A stretch of 64,000 nucleotides of DNA. Origin: Candidatus Kaistella beijingensis. Its GTDB lineage: Bacteria; Bacteroidota; Bacteroidia; Flavobacteriales; Weeksellaceae. Location: contig NZ_CP071953.1 of NCBI RefSeq assembly GCF_020084865.1, positions 434,001-498,000 on the forward strand, written 5' to 3'. The notes under the pieces are model-generated. The model saw only the letters and a program-made list of their open reading frames with translations. It was not told the origin of the DNA and did no database searches. The first letter of the stretch is position 1. The number at the start of each line of letters is the position of its first letter. A program made the translations under genes and the position numbers. Positions 1 to 9,352 of this stretch are shown in pieces.

Positions 1-1343
1 AAATCAGAAGGCGTGAAAACCGCAGCCTGCCCGTACTGAATATCCATATTATTCACACCTGGTAAATTTCCTACGCAACCTGCAATTGCGACATAGCATT
101 CATTTTCAATCGCTCTCGCTGCAGCGCAGTGACGAACTCTTGTGTACGCATTTTGCGTGTCGGTAAGGAATGGAACAAACAAAATTTTCATTCCTTGTTG
201 CGCCAAAAGTCTTGGTAATTCCGGGAATTCCACATCATAGCAAATGACCAAACCTACCTTGCCGCAGTCGGTGTCGATGACTTTGATTTCGTTTCCGCCT
301 TTCATCCCATAATATTTCCTTTCATTGGGCGTGATGTGGATTTTTCGGTATTCATCAATTTTTCCGTTTCGATGAAGAAGATAACTCACATTGTACAGTT
401 CGCCATTTTCTTCGATCGGCATACTTCCAGCGATGATATTGATGTTGTAGCCAATCGCAAACTCAGAAATTTTACGTTTTATTTCTTCAGTAAATTCTGC
501 CAGTTTCAACATACTTTCTCTTTCCGAAAGATGATTGAAAGGAGCGAGAAGTGGCGTGTTAAACAATTCCGGAAACATAATGAAATCCGATTTGTAATCC
601 GCCATCACATTCACGAAAAATTCTACCTGTTCATAAAACGCTTCAATATCTTTGAAATGCCGCATCTGCCACTGAACCAAACCCAACCGAATCACCGAAT
701 CCTGCATGGTGTTTGGCTTTTTGCTGTAATAAATATTGTTCCACTGCAACAAAACCGCATTTTCTTCGGAATGAGAATCCTCGGGTAAATAATTTTTAAG
801 AATTCGCACAGGAAGAAAATTGTTTGCCAGCTGAAAACTCAGGACCGGATCATAAAGCTCTTTTTTTCGAACCTGTTGAATGTATTGCCGCGGAGAAAGT
901 TCTGCACTGTACAAATGATAATTTGGAATTCTGCCACCAACAATGATGGATTTTAAATTGAGTTTTTCGCAAAGTTCTTTTCTCGCGTCATATAACCTTC
1001 TCGCCAATCGAAGTTCGCGATATTCTGGATCTACAAAAATTTCGATTCCGTATAAAACATTTCCGGTTTCAGAATGGGTGTTGAAGGTATAATTTCCGGT
1101 AATTTCAGCATAAGTGTGATCGTCGCCGAAAAGTTCGTATTGTACAATTAAGGACAAACAAACCGCCGCAATTTTATCATTAACCGTGATGCAGATCTGC
1201 CCATCGGGAAAAATTTTGATAAGTTTTTCGATGCTTTTTTTTGACCATATATTTTCAGACATTGCGGGATATGCCTTTTTCATGGCTTCTCTCAGTTCGT
1301 TGTAATCGTCAATTTTTAAGTTTCTTATATCAATCTGCATCAT
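1..1343 (-). CDS. GNAT acetyltransferase / carbon-nitrogen hydrolase fusion (C-terminus cut by window edge)
   Basis: The frame is open from the ATG at 1343 to the left edge, so about 447 codons are visible and the C-terminus is missing. The N-terminal half (roughly residues 1-200) looks like a GNAT N-acetyltransferase, with the segment EIFVDPEYRELRLARRLY as the acetyl-CoA binding region. The second half is a nitrilase/amidase domain with the three catalytic residues of that superfamily visible: Glu in MFPELFNTP, Lys in YRKIHITP and Cys in LVICYDVEFPE. Such two-domain proteins are common in Bacteroidota; the substrate is unknown, but the hydrolase half should act on a C-N bond of a small amide. 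The start ATG ATG doublet (1343 or 1340) is the only reasonable one. Confidence 0.85.
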   Translation of the reverse strand, partial: MMQIDIRNLKIDDYNELREAMKKAYPAMSENIWSKKSIEKLIKIFPDGQICITVNDKIAAVCLSLIVQYELFGDDHTYAEITGNYTFNTHSETGNVLYGIEIFVDPEYRELRLARRLYDARKELCEKLNLKSIIVGGRIPNYHLYSAELSPRQYIQQVRKKELYDPVLSFQLANNFLPVRILKNYLPEDSHSEENAVLLQWNNIYYSKKPNTMQDSVIRLGLVQWQMRHFKDIEAFYEQVEFFVNVMADYKSDFIMFPELFNTPLLAPFNHLSERESMLKLAEFTEEIKRKISEFAIGYNINIIAGSMPIEENGELYNVSYLLHRNGKIDEYRKIHITPNERKYYGMKGGNEIKVIDTDCGKVGLVICYDVEFPELPRLLAQQGMKILFVPFLTDTQNAYTRVRHCAAARAIENECYVAIAGCVGNLPGVNNMDIQYGQAAVFTPSD

Positions 1344-1356
1344 TTTTAATTTTAAT

Positions 1357-2406
1357 TTAAACAATAATTCCCGATGAATGGTCGAGAGAACTTCCTGTTG
1401 CCGATGAAAGCACATTAATTTCATTATTCACCCTTAAAACGCCCATGAAAGCGAAAATTAAGGCTTCTTTAAAATCAATAATTTTGCTTTCCGGAATAAA
1501 GATTTCGGTTTGTGTTTTGGATTTTATCCTTTCTATTAAATACGAATTATAAGTTCCGCCGCCGGTGAATAGAACTTTGCTTAATTGGTTTTTATTGAAA
1601 ACCTCCGCAATTTGAAAAGCGGCGTGTTCTGTGAAAGTCGCCAAAACGTTTTCCGAATCTTCATCAGTTAATATAGGCAAAATATTTTCATTAACCCATT
1701 CAATTCCTAAAGATTTTGGTGGATTTTCCTGATAGAAATTTAATGAATTTAGTAGTGTTAAAGCTTCAAAGTTCACTTTTCCGTTTCGTGCAAAATCACC
1801 ATTTTCATCGTAGTTTTTACCTAAACTTTGTGCAAATTTATTCAAGACAATATTGACCGGACAAATATCGAAAGCTATTCTTTTTCCATCTTTTTTAAAG
1901 GAGATATTGCAGAATCCGCCAATGTTCAAACACGCATCAAATTCAGAAAATAATAATTCATCACCGATTGGAACTAAAGGTGCACCATTTCCACCCATCA
2001 AAACATCCTGACTTCGGAAATCATAAACGACAGGAATTTTATTGAGGATTTTTATAGCGCGACCGTCGCCAATTTGCAAAGTGAATTTTTTCTGTGGTTG
2101 ATGAAAAACGGTATGACCGTGAGAAGCGATTAAATCGATATTTTTTACAGAATACTTTTCAATAAAATTTTTTGTTTTTTCACCCAAATAAAAACCGTAG
2201 TCCGAATTCAAAGCCAAAAGTTCTTCTGAATGGAGCTGAATCGAATTTCTCAATTTAAATTCCCAATCTTCGGAATAAGGAATGGTTTCCGCATTTTCAA
2301 TCTCAAAACTCCATTTTCCAATTTCGGTTTTTTCAAAAGAAGCGCAACAAATATCCAATCCGTCGAGACTTGTTCCCGACATTAATCCTAAAGCACGAAA
2401 AGTCAT
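1357..2406 (-). CDS. anmK: Anhydro-N-acetylmuramic acid kinase
   Basis: The 349-residue protein phosphorylates and opens 1,6-anhydro-MurNAc, a step of cytoplasmic cell-wall recycling that yields MurNAc-6-phosphate. The N-terminal phosphate-binding signature GLMSGTSLDGLD (residues 7-18) and the later FTGGGTYNSYL segment are typical of the family, and the length is close to the usual 350-380 residues. It lies just upstream of the GNAT/nitrilase gene on the same strand, 13 bases away, so the two are probably cotranscribed. The N-terminus fits the family start well. Confidence 0.93.
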   Translation of the reverse strand: MTFRALGLMSGTSLDGLDICCASFEKTEIGKWSFEIENAETIPYSEDWEFKLRNSIQLHSEELLALNSDYGFYLGEKTKNFIEKYSVKNIDLIASHGHTVFHQPQKKFTLQIGDGRAIKILNKIPVVYDFRSQDVLMGGNGAPLVPIGDELLFSEFDACLNIGGFCNISFKKDGKRIAFDICPVNIVLNKFAQSLGKNYDENGDFARNGKVNFEALTLLNSLNFYQENPPKSLGIEWVNENILPILTDEDSENVLATFTEHAAFQIAEVFNKNQLSKVLFTGGGTYNSYLIERIKSKTQTEIFIPESKIIDFKEALIFAFMGVLRVNNEINVLSSATGSSLDHSSGIIV

Positions 2407-2444
2407 TAAGGTAATTTTAGGCTAAAAATAGTGAATTTTTGATG

Positions 2445-2483
2445 AAAGAGCCAAGTAAAAAGAGCCAAGAACCAAGTTGACAG
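2445..2483 (+). repeat. Dispersed AAGAGCCAAG repeat, copy 1
   Basis: A short intergenic repeat with the unit AAAGAGCCAAGTAAAA followed by AGAGCCAAGAACCAAGT. A close match lies on the opposite strand at 44331-44364, inside the blaI gene. It stands between anmK and lptC, where nothing else is recognisable. Confidence 0.6.
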
Positions 2484-2542
2484 TTTTGGATTTTTGAAAT
2501 TTTGAATAAAGGCTGGTTAACGAACTCGTTTCTTTACCTTCA

Positions 2543-3133
2543 TTATCTTCCTTTCTCCGGAATCTTCTTGGCATTAATATTGCCAGAATTATTGAAGAAG
2601 GTATATTCCGAGAAATCGTCTTTTGCCTTCATTCCATTTGCGCCGACCAAAGTGGAGCCGTCTTTATCGGTTACATAAACGGTATCTGAAGTGTAAATTG
2701 TTCTTTTAATCTGATCCCAATAAACCGACTGCATCGCGAACATTTGATTTTCTGACGTGATGATCTTTACATTTCCATTTGCCTCGTAAAACTTCTTTTT
2801 CTCATTAAACTTGGCATATTTCGCATTGATTTTTCCGGGAACTTTTGGCTTTTTTTTGTCGTAGAACAAAATATTTATTCCTTTTTTTGCCACAATATAA
2901 GGTGAATCAATAAATTCATATTTTTCAATAAGCGGTGCAGTTGCACGGAGTTTTACCACTCCTGAATCACGCTGAACAATATTGGCATTATTGATAATCT
3001 GCGAAGGAAAATTGGTGTTGTTGTTTTTATCTATTTTAGTAAGATCTTCGTCGCAGGAATTCAGAACAAAAAATATAGCACAACCGAAAACGGCGGCTAT
3101 ATTTTTATAGAATATTTTGCGGAAGAACTTCAT
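2543..3133 (-). CDS. lptC: LptC-like LPS export lipoprotein
   Basis: A 196-residue protein with an N-terminal hydrophobic segment ending in the lipobox-like FVLNSC. The body has the pattern of LptC/OstA-fold proteins (AKYAKFNEKKKFYEANGNVKII, then SVYWDQIKRTIYTSD), that is, repeated beta strands of the LPS-bridge jellyroll. LptC is the periplasmic part of the Lpt bridge that carries lipopolysaccharide from the inner-membrane LptBFG pump towards LptA/LptD. The gene starts 3 bases after the stop of the upstream outer-membrane protein gene, so the two form an operon. Call by fold pattern and context; LptC sequences diverge strongly. Confidence 0.8.
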   Translation of the reverse strand: MKFFRKIFYKNIAAVFGCAIFFVLNSCDEDLTKIDKNNNTNFPSQIINNANIVQRDSGVVKLRATAPLIEKYEFIDSPYIVAKKGINILFYDKKKPKVPGKINAKYAKFNEKKKFYEANGNVKIITSENQMFAMQSVYWDQIKRTIYTSDTVYVTDKDGSTLVGANGMKAKDDFSEYTFFNNSGNINAKKIPEKGR

Positions 3134-3136
3134 TTC

Positions 3137-4411
3137 TTAATCATAAAGACGCTTCATAAACCACTTGTCGGCAAAATTAATTCCAACTCGCAGGTTGATG
3201 AAATTCTGGCGGATCAAATTATTATCCACAGTACCTCTTTTTCCTAACTCAATACCCAGGTCAATTCCGCTCATACGGTTCACAGAACGGTTCTCAAAAG
3301 GTAACGTTACACCCGCAGTTAAAGCAAACTGATTGATGTTGGTTCCGTTGATTGAAAGATTTCCCTTTTCGTAATATGCACCATAACGGTAAGTTACACG
3401 GGAAAAATAATTTCTGAAATTATTGTAATTCGGCAAATACCATCCACCGGCTGCAATTTTATAGGAATTTTGGTTGGAGAAAGGCTGACCTAAATACTGA
3501 ATAGTTTCGCCTTTCTTGAAATCAAACTGCGTACCCATAAACCATTTCGCATCCTGTCCGTAACCAGCTCCAACACTGAACTCCATAGGAATTAAATTCT
3601 TGTCTTTACTGAATTTTTGATCAATAATGGCTTGGTTGGCTTTGGTTTCTCCGGGCAAGTAAAAATAGGTACTGTTGGTGTAAGCAGTTTCCATTTGACC
3701 CGTATTCCCAAAAGTGTAAGTAGCTCCCAAAGTTAGTTTTCTGTCTTTTTCCAACTTTTTTTGATAAGCGGTTCCTAAAGTAAAATTAAAGGTTTTGATT
3801 TTGTTTTTTGTTTCGTAACCGTTAATTAGTTCGGAATTGGAAAAAGCGACTTCATTGTTATCGTAAAGATTTCCAAAGAAGAAATTTGTTCTGAAACCCA
3901 TAGCAAATTCCGGGGAAATTTGATATGATACCGCAGCTTGAACAGTGCTCAAAGTTCCTTCACCACGGAAAAGTTCAGACCTCACAGTTCCAGTATCAAA
4001 GGTAGTTTGTCTGAGAATGGAATATTTTTTCGAGCTGTACGGTTGGTAACCCATCCCAAATTTAACTTTACTGGAAATAGGAAATGCAATGCTGATGTTG
4101 GATAGATAGGTAGAATGTTTGGTAACATTGATATTTCCGTAGTCAGACTTGAAGAAATTGTTTTCGTTGGTGGCCTCAACTTTTAAAGTTGCCAATTCTA
4201 AATTTTTATTTGCTGCAGGATTGCTGAAATTAAAATTATTGTTGAAATCCCAAATATATGCAGTAGAGATACCGCCCATCGCATTCACATCCGTCGTATT
4301 GTCATACTTCACATCCCCAATTCCGAAGGCAGCATAAGGAGAATTACCAATCGATTGCGCTTGGAGGAAAAATCCCGCAGCGACGAGTGGTAACACAAAA
4401 AATCTTTTCAT
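3137..4411 (-). CDS. Outer-membrane beta-barrel protein of unknown function
   Basis: A 424-residue protein with a signal peptide (residues 1-18, ending LQAQ) and alternating strand patterns with aromatic girdles throughout, ending in a strand with terminal aromatic residues. The N-terminus (SIGNSPYAAFGIGDV, NAMGGISTA) resembles the FadL/OmpP1-like barrels that lie upstream of lptC in many flavobacteria. Substrate is unknown. It is the first gene of the lptC transcript as far as visible. Confidence 0.75.
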   Translation of the reverse strand: MKRFFVLPLVAAGFFLQAQSIGNSPYAAFGIGDVKYDNTTDVNAMGGISTAYIWDFNNNFNFSNPAANKNLELATLKVEATNENNFFKSDYGNINVTKHSTYLSNISIAFPISSKVKFGMGYQPYSSKKYSILRQTTFDTGTVRSELFRGEGTLSTVQAAVSYQISPEFAMGFRTNFFFGNLYDNNEVAFSNSELINGYETKNKIKTFNFTLGTAYQKKLEKDRKLTLGATYTFGNTGQMETAYTNSTYFYLPGETKANQAIIDQKFSKDKNLIPMEFSVGAGYGQDAKWFMGTQFDFKKGETIQYLGQPFSNQNSYKIAAGGWYLPNYNNFRNYFSRVTYRYGAYYEKGNLSINGTNINQFALTAGVTLPFENRSVNRMSGIDLGIELGKRGTVDNNLIRQNFINLRVGINFADKWFMKRLYD

Positions 4412-4760
4412 TCTCTATTTTTAAAAATAATGCGCAAATATCTTAAAATATACTGAATTGAGAAAATTTACTTTGGTTAAAGTTTGTTAAGGGAGATGCG
4501 AGTTTTGAATTACGGGACACGAGTTTGGAGTGGTGAAAGTTGCTCCTGTTACAAATCGTGGTTTGTTTAAAATGCAAATGTTTTTTAATGGATAGTCAAA
4601 TATTTCGATGAAGTTTTAGCATTATTTATAAAACAACATTCAAAACGGTCTGATTCACCCTGAAGGAAATTGACTGCGCCGCAAATTCACTCACAAAGTC
4701 AAATTCACAATAATTAATTATTCATTTTTAATTCTTCATTAAATACGTTATTTTTACCAC
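4412..4760. other. Intergenic region between divergent genes
   Basis: 349 AT-rich bases between the outer-membrane protein gene (minus) and holB (plus). It holds a copy of the AGCGAAGCAAATTCAC-type repeat (4669-4690) and, around 4495-4535, a stretch resembling one at 60488-60530 (variants of ACGAGTTTGGGA). No clear TAnnTTTG promoter box is seen for either gene; GATATTTG on the minus strand near 4434-4441 is the nearest candidate for the outer-membrane protein gene. Confidence 0.5.
4669..4690 (+). repeat. AATTCAC/GCGAAGC dispersed repeat, degenerate copy
   Basis: The sequence ATTGACTGCGCCGCAAATTC resembles the element found at 10147-10177, 53194-53241 and 60558-60589. This copy is the most degenerate of the four. 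Confidence 0.4.
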
Positions 4761-5879
4761 ATGAATTGGGAACAAATCGCAGGACAGGATAATCTGAAAA
4801 AGCTTCTGAAAGATAGCATTCAGGACAATCGTGTAAGTCACGCTCAACTATTTGTGGGGAAAGATGGTTACGGAACTTTGCCGATTGCTTTGGCTTTTGC
4901 TAAAGAGGTTTTCAAAAAAGAAAACGAACACTCTTCCTCAAAAGTAGAAACACTGAATCATTTGGATTTGCACTTCAGCTTCCCCGTATTTAAAGAGAAA
5001 ACAAGCGGACTTTCCTCTAATTTCTACGAAAATTTCAGGGAAATGATTCTTGAAAATCCCTACGCAAATAGCGAAGATTGGAGCAAAATTCTTGAATCGG
5101 AAAACAAACAGTTGACGATTTACGCCGATGAAGTGGATGAACTTAACAAAAAATTCTCCTTGAAAAGTTTTGAAGGCGGAAGTAAAATCCTCATCGTTTG
5201 GCAAGCCGACAAAATGAATGTTTCTGCAGCAAACAAATTCCTGAAATTCCTCGAAGAACCGCCAAAAGGAACCTTAATTATCCTCACCGCAGAAAATACC
5301 GACAATATTTTGCCTACGATTTTTTCGCGAACCCAACTGGTCGAAATTCCGAGAGTTGCGGATGAAGATGTTGAAGCTTATTTAAGTGAAAATTATCAGA
5401 TTTCGGAAGAAAAAATCAAAGAAGTCGTCTTTCAATCCCAAGGAAATTTAAACGTTGCCAGAAAACTTGTACTGGAGGAAAACTCCGATTCCGAATTTGA
5501 GGAACTTTTTGTAACTTGGGTTCGTGAAGCATTCCAGGTAAAAAAGAAACCCGAATTTTTAAAGAATATCGTTTTTTGGGGAAGAAATATTGCAGGTTGG
5601 AACCGTGAAAAACAAAAGAGTTTCCTCAATTATTGCGGCGAAATGTTCCGTCTTGCATTGTTACAGAATTATGGAAACGAAAATTTGGTGTACAAAAAAA
5701 TCGATTCGGGCGGATTCAAGTGGGACAGCTTTTCAAAATTCATCCACGGTGCAAACATTGAAGCAATTATCGATGAAATTTCCGACGCCGATTATCATCT
5801 GGAAAGAAACGCCAACGCAAAAATTGTGTGGACGGATTTGGGGATTAAGCTCTCTCGATACATCCACAAATCGGCATAA
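4761..5879 (+). CDS. holB: DNA polymerase III delta-prime subunit
   Basis: A 372-residue clamp-loader protein. The N-terminus MNWEQIAGQDNLKKLLKDSI and the motif ANKFLKFLEEPPKGTLIILT (sensor region, with IFSRTQLVEIPR after it) are typical of the DnaX/HolB AAA+ fold. The P-loop position reads GKDGYGTLP and lacks the Walker lysine, as expected for delta-prime, which does not hydrolyse ATP. It would act with tau and delta to load the beta clamp. Monocistronic; a hairpin follows the stop. Confidence 0.92.
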   Translation: MNWEQIAGQDNLKKLLKDSIQDNRVSHAQLFVGKDGYGTLPIALAFAKEVFKKENEHSSSKVETLNHLDLHFSFPVFKEKTSGLSSNFYENFREMILENPYANSEDWSKILESENKQLTIYADEVDELNKKFSLKSFEGGSKILIVWQADKMNVSAANKFLKFLEEPPKGTLIILTAENTDNILPTIFSRTQLVEIPRVADEDVEAYLSENYQISEEKIKEVVFQSQGNLNVARKLVLEENSDSEFEELFVTWVREAFQVKKKPEFLKNIVFWGRNIAGWNREKQKSFLNYCGEMFRLALLQNYGNENLVYKKIDSGGFKWDSFSKFIHGANIEAIIDEISDADYHLERNANAKIVWTDLGIKLSRYIHKSA

Positions 5880-5880
5880 A

Positions 5881-5908
5881 AAAACCACCTTTTCGGGTGG
5901 CTTTATTT
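5881..5908. terminator. Bidirectional terminator between holB and the Cys-rich peptide gene
   Basis: Arms CCACC (5885-5889) and GGTGG (5896-5900) with a six-base loop, flanked by A-rich and T-rich runs, sit between the convergent holB and 5908-6123 genes. Confidence 0.75.
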
Positions 5909-6123
5909 TAAGCAGCTTTCTTTGCTTCCTGTTTTTTTGCTTTTGCGTCGCAACTGCCTTTACAATCTTTGTGATCTTTCATATCACAATTTTTTGCGGT
6001 TTTCTTACTATCCATTTTACATTCTTTGGCGTCTTTCCCCGCACAGCAAGATTTTTTTGGAGCTTCTTGAGCGAAAGTCAACGTAAAAGCTGAAATCGCT
6101 AAAACCGAAATAATTTTTTTCAT
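5908..6123 (-). CDS. Small exported Cys- and Lys-rich protein, possible metal-binding partner of CopA
   Basis: A 71-residue protein: signal peptide (1-18, ALTFAQ) followed by a short chain with seven cysteines (KKSCCAGKDAKECK, NCDMKDHKDCKGSCD) and many lysines. The cysteines are in CC, CxMK and DCKGSC arrangements that could bind soft metals. It lies 71 bases downstream of the P-type ATPase gene on the same strand, which supports a role in copper or other metal handling; this is inference. A -7-like box TATCTTCG (6155-6162, minus strand) suggests its own promoter. Confidence 0.7.
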   Translation of the reverse strand: MKKIISVLAISAFTLTFAQEAPKKSCCAGKDAKECKMDSKKTAKNCDMKDHKDCKGSCDAKAKKQEAKKAA

Positions 6124-6154
6124 ATCAAATTTATTTTTATTTTGTTAGATGATG

Positions 6155-6162
6155 CGAAGATA
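6155..6162 (-). promoter_or_regulatory. -7 box of the Cys-rich peptide gene
   Basis: TATCTTCG on the minus strand matches TAnnTTTG with one change and would give a leader of about 25 bases before the ATG at 6123. Confidence 0.4.
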
Positions 6163-6194
6163 GAAATATTTTTGAAATATTTTCTTTCATGAAT

Positions 6195-8888
6195 TTATTT
6201 TACCTCCAAATGAGCATTATTCAACCTCAACGAATTCAAAATCACCGAAACCGAACTGAAACTCATCGCCGCCGCCGCAATCATCGGTGAAAGCAAAATC
6301 CCGAAGAAAGGGTAGAGCAAACCTGCCGCAACAGGAATTCCTAAGGTGTTGTAAATAAAGGCGAAGAAAAGATTTTCCTTGATATTTCTCAATAATTTTT
6401 CGCTTAAAATTTTGGCTTTTGCAACGCCCAAAATATCGCCTTTTAACAAGGTAATTCCTGCGCTTTCAATGGCTGCATCGGTTCCTGTCCCCATCGCAAT
6501 TCCTACGTTGGATTGCGCCAAAGCAGGAGCATCGTTAATTCCGTCGCCGGTCATCGCCACGATTTTTCCTTCGTTTTGAAGTTTTTTGATTTCGTGCATT
6601 TTATCTTCAGGAAGACAGTTTGCGAAATATTTTTTGATGCCGAGTTCGGCTGCAACAGCTTTTGCGGTATGTTTATTATCTCCCGTCATCATCACAACCT
6701 CGATATTTTGATTTTGAAGATATACAATCGCCTTTTTAGAACTCTCTTTAATTTTATCTGAAAAACTCAAAAATCCTAAAACTTTTCTATCTTTAGTCAA
6801 ATACGAAATCGTTCTTGCTTGGTCCTGGTTTTCAACAACTTTCTGTTTTAAATCTTCAGGAACTTGAATGTTGAATTGATTTAAAAGTGCTTCATTTCCG
6901 AGCAAAACTTCTTGTCCATCAATATTTCCTTTCACTCCTTTTCCGGAAATATTTCTGAAGTCTTCGACTTTCTCTAAACTTTCTTTCGATGCGATTCTTT
7001 TGTCATGCTGAGTTTCCCGAAGCATCTTAAAATTTTCTTGAGCAACGGCGAAAGAATCCAAAACCGCTTTCGACAAAGGATGTTCCGAATTTTGGTTTAA
7101 AGAAGCCGCCAATTTCAAAATCTCGTTTTTACTCGAATTTTCGAAAATTTCTATGGATATCAAACTCGGTTTTCCTTCTGTTAAAGTACCTGTTTTATCG
7201 GTAATCAGCACATTTACCTTGTGCATTTCCTCCAAAGCTTCGGCGTTTTTAATTAAAATTCCATTCTTTGCTCCTTTTCCAATTCCGACCATTAAACTCA
7301 TTGGTGTAGCTAATCCTAAAGCGCATGGACAAGCCACAATCAAAACGGCAACAGCATTCACAAAAGCATAAATGAGTTTATTTTCTCCACCGAAAATCAT
7401 CCATAAGATGAAAGTCAATATTGAAATCCCAATTACCACCGGCACAAAAATTTTCGAAATTTTATCCACCAAAGTTTGAATTGGAGCGCGACTTCGACTT
7501 GCTTCATTCACCATTTTAATGATTTGTGAAAGTAAGGTTTCATCACCTACTTTTTCGGCTTTCATCACGAAAACTCCATTTCCGTTAATCGTTCCGGATG
7601 TGACTTTATCATCGATTTTTTTCTCGACAGGAATAGGTTCTCCCGTAATCATGCTCTCATCTACGGTTGAATTACCTTCCGTAATTTTTCCGTCCACAGG
7701 AATTTTTTCGCCCGGTTTTACTTTTAAATAATCACCAATCTTAACTTCCGAAAGTGGAATTTTTTTCTCGTTTCCTTCAACAATTAAATTCGCAACATCG
7801 GGTGAAAGATTCATCAATTCTTCAATGGCTTTTCCGGTTTTTTGGTGAGCTCTGGCTTCCAACATTTGTCCCATAATGACCAAAGTCAAAATCACGCAAA
7901 CCGATTCAAAATAGAGCGGAATTTTTCCACCGTGAGCCATTTCGTGAGGTAATATATTGGGAATAAATAAGGCAACCAAACTGAAAATAAATGCCGCAGC
8001 TGATCCTAAAGCAATAAGTGAAAACATGTTTAAATTCCAGGTTTTAAAGGAAACCCACCCACGTTTCATTAAAAACCATCCTGCATAAAAAATCACGGGA
8101 ATGGATAAAACCAATTCCAAAATTCCCTGAACTTGATTGGAAAAAGGAAAATCAATCCACATTCCGCCCATCGAAAGGACGAAAACTGGAATCGTGAAAG
8201 CCAAAGCAATCAGGAATTTTTTCTTTAAGATATTAAAGGTATCATCTTCATTATCACTGTTTTTTGAAGGTATAGGAACCAAATCCATTCCGCAGATTGG
8301 GCAGTCTCCCGGTTCATTTTTTACAATTTCGGGGTGCATTGGACAAGTGTATTGAGTGGGTTTTGGTTTTTCTGGATATTTCACCAAATCCATTCCGCAA
8401 ACCGGGCAACCTACATTGGAATCATACACTTTATCGCCTTCACAAAACATAGGACAATAGTATTTGCCGGCATGATTTTCACTATTTCCATTGGATGGAA
8501 CTGGGTGATGCGTATGATTATGGGCATTTCCGCGGTCGTGTTTTTTTGAATTTTGAATTAAATCGTCGGTAATTTCTTCCAAATGCATGTGACAAACCGG
8601 GCAACCAATGTCGGAATTGTAGGTTTTATCGCCTTCGCAGAACATCGGACAAAAATATTCGCCAATTTTTTCTTTGAAATTTTCAGGTAAATTGGTTTTT
8701 GAAAATTGTTGCGGTTTATTTCTAAATTCCTCTTTTTCTTCGATTGGAACGAGGTACATGTTGCAAACAGGACATCTTTTTCCCTGCTGAAAATATACTC
8801 TTTCACCTTCGCATTCCATGGGACAATAATAGACGGAACTTGGCGAAACGCGGTCTTTTGGCGGAATAGGATGATGTTTGTGCTCCAT
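6195..8888 (-). CDS. copA: Copper-type P1B ATPase with four N-terminal Cys-rich metal-binding repeats
   Basis: An 897-residue heavy-metal-translocating P-type ATPase. Four repeats of a CPM-x(n)-CPxCxM type domain (heavy-metal-binding/YHS-like) stand at about residues 20-48, 78-104, 143-169 and 180-206, separated by linkers, the third of which is His-rich. The core follows: TGE phosphatase loop (415-417), CPC in the transport helix (520-522), DKTGT with phospho-Asp 564, the HP motif SEHPL (601-605) and [11 protein letters not shown] plus the absence of HMA domains points to Cu(I)/Ag(I) efflux. Residues about 621-640 are an extra segment compared with the usual spacing to VEDF and coincide with a dispersed DNA repeat. 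The gene begins 2 bases after the thioesterase stop, so they share a transcript. Confidence 0.93.
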   Translation of the reverse strand: MEHKHHPIPPKDRVSPSSVYYCPMECEGERVYFQQGKRCPVCNMYLVPIEEKEEFRNKPQQFSKTNLPENFKEKIGEYFCPMFCEGDKTYNSDIGCPVCHMHLEEITDDLIQNSKKHDRGNAHNHTHHPVPSNGNSENHAGKYYCPMFCEGDKVYDSNVGCPVCGMDLVKYPEKPKPTQYTCPMHPEIVKNEPGDCPICGMDLVPIPSKNSDNEDDTFNILKKKFLIALAFTIPVFVLSMGGMWIDFPFSNQVQGILELVLSIPVIFYAGWFLMKRGWVSFKTWNLNMFSLIALGSAAAFIFSLVALFIPNILPHEMAHGGKIPLYFESVCVILTLVIMGQMLEARAHQKTGKAIEELMNLSPDVANLIVEGNEKKIPLSEVKIGDYLKVKPGEKIPVDGKITEGNSTVDESMITGEPIPVEKKIDDKVTSGTINGNGVFVMKAEKVGDETLLSQIIKMVNEASRSRAPIQTLVDKISKIFVPVVIGISILTFILWMIFGGENKLIYAFVNAVAVLIVACPCALGLATPMSLMVGIGKGAKNGILIKNAEALEEMHKVNVLITDKTGTLTEGKPSLISIEIFENSSKNEILKLAASLNQNSEHPLSKAVLDSFAVAQENFKMLRETQHDKRIASKESLEKVEDFRNISGKGVKGNIDGQEVLLGNEALLNQFNIQVPEDLKQKVVENQDQARTISYLTKDRKVLGFLSFSDKIKESSKKAIVYLQNQNIEVVMMTGDNKHTAKAVAAELGIKKYFANCLPEDKMHEIKKLQNEGKIVAMTGDGINDAPALAQSNVGIAMGTGTDAAIESAGITLLKGDILGVAKAKILSEKLLRNIKENLFFAFIYNTLGIPVAAGLLYPFFGILLSPMIAAAAMSFSSVSVILNSLRLNNAHLEVK
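7000..7028. repeat. GTCATGCTGAG...GAAGCATCT element inside copA
   Basis: On the minus strand AAGATGCTTCGGG then AAACTCAGCATGACAA: short arms ATGCT/AGCAT around a ten-base loop. It has the look of the CATGCTGA/GAAGCATC repeats scattered through many bacterial genomes and is read in frame as MLRETQHDK. Confidence 0.55.
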
Positions 8889-8890
8889 TT

Positions 8891-9286
8891 TTATTCTTTT
8901 GATTTTAGGCGGTCACTTATAAATTCAATTTTTGTTTTGCCGTGCCTTGTTGGTTTTCCGTTTTCATCAACGCCTACGAAAATTATTTTATCGATGGTGA
9001 TGATGGTTTGCCGCGTCATCATGTTTCTAACTTCGCAAGTTAAAGTGATGGAAGTATTTCCAAAATCAATTGCCTCAATCCCGATTTCAATAATGTCGCC
9101 TTGTTTTGCGGAACTGACGAAATTAATTTCCGAAATATATTTGGTAACGCAACGTGGAGTTTCCAATTGTACAATCGCGTAAAGTGCGGCTTCTTCGTCA
9201 ATCCACTGCAATAATCTTCCACCAAATAAAGTGTGGTTTGGATTTAAATCTTCGGGCTTGATCCATTTTCGGGTATGGTAATTCAT
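8891..9286 (-). CDS. Acyl-CoA thioesterase (hotdog fold)
   Basis: A 131-residue single hotdog-domain protein. The N-terminus [20 protein letters not shown] with [17 protein letters not shown] matches the YciA/BFIT class: the helix with the catalytic acidic residue (DEE) and the later [11 protein letters not shown] strand. It should hydrolyse acyl-CoA to free acid and CoA in the cytosol. An upstream in-frame TTG at 9319 would add 11 residues, but the family starts at the ATG at 9286. Its stop lies 2 bases from the copA ATG. Confidence 0.88.
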   Translation of the reverse strand: MNYHTRKWIKPEDLNPNHTLFGGRLLQWIDEEAALYAIVQLETPRCVTKYISEINFVSSAKQGDIIEIGIEAIDFGNTSITLTCEVRNMMTRQTIITIDKIIFVGVDENGKPTRHGKTKIEFISDRLKSKE

Positions 9287-9352
9287 TTCTTTTATTTTTT
9301 TGTTTTCGGCTTTCAGCAATTGACTTTTGGCTGAAATGTTTTTTCTTTGAAG

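Noticed and set aside
336..788. Plus-strand open frame of 150 codons opposite the nitrilase-like gene
   Set aside because: It lies wholly on the other strand of a gene with clear catalytic motifs, and its Phe/His-rich composition is that of an antisense shadow.
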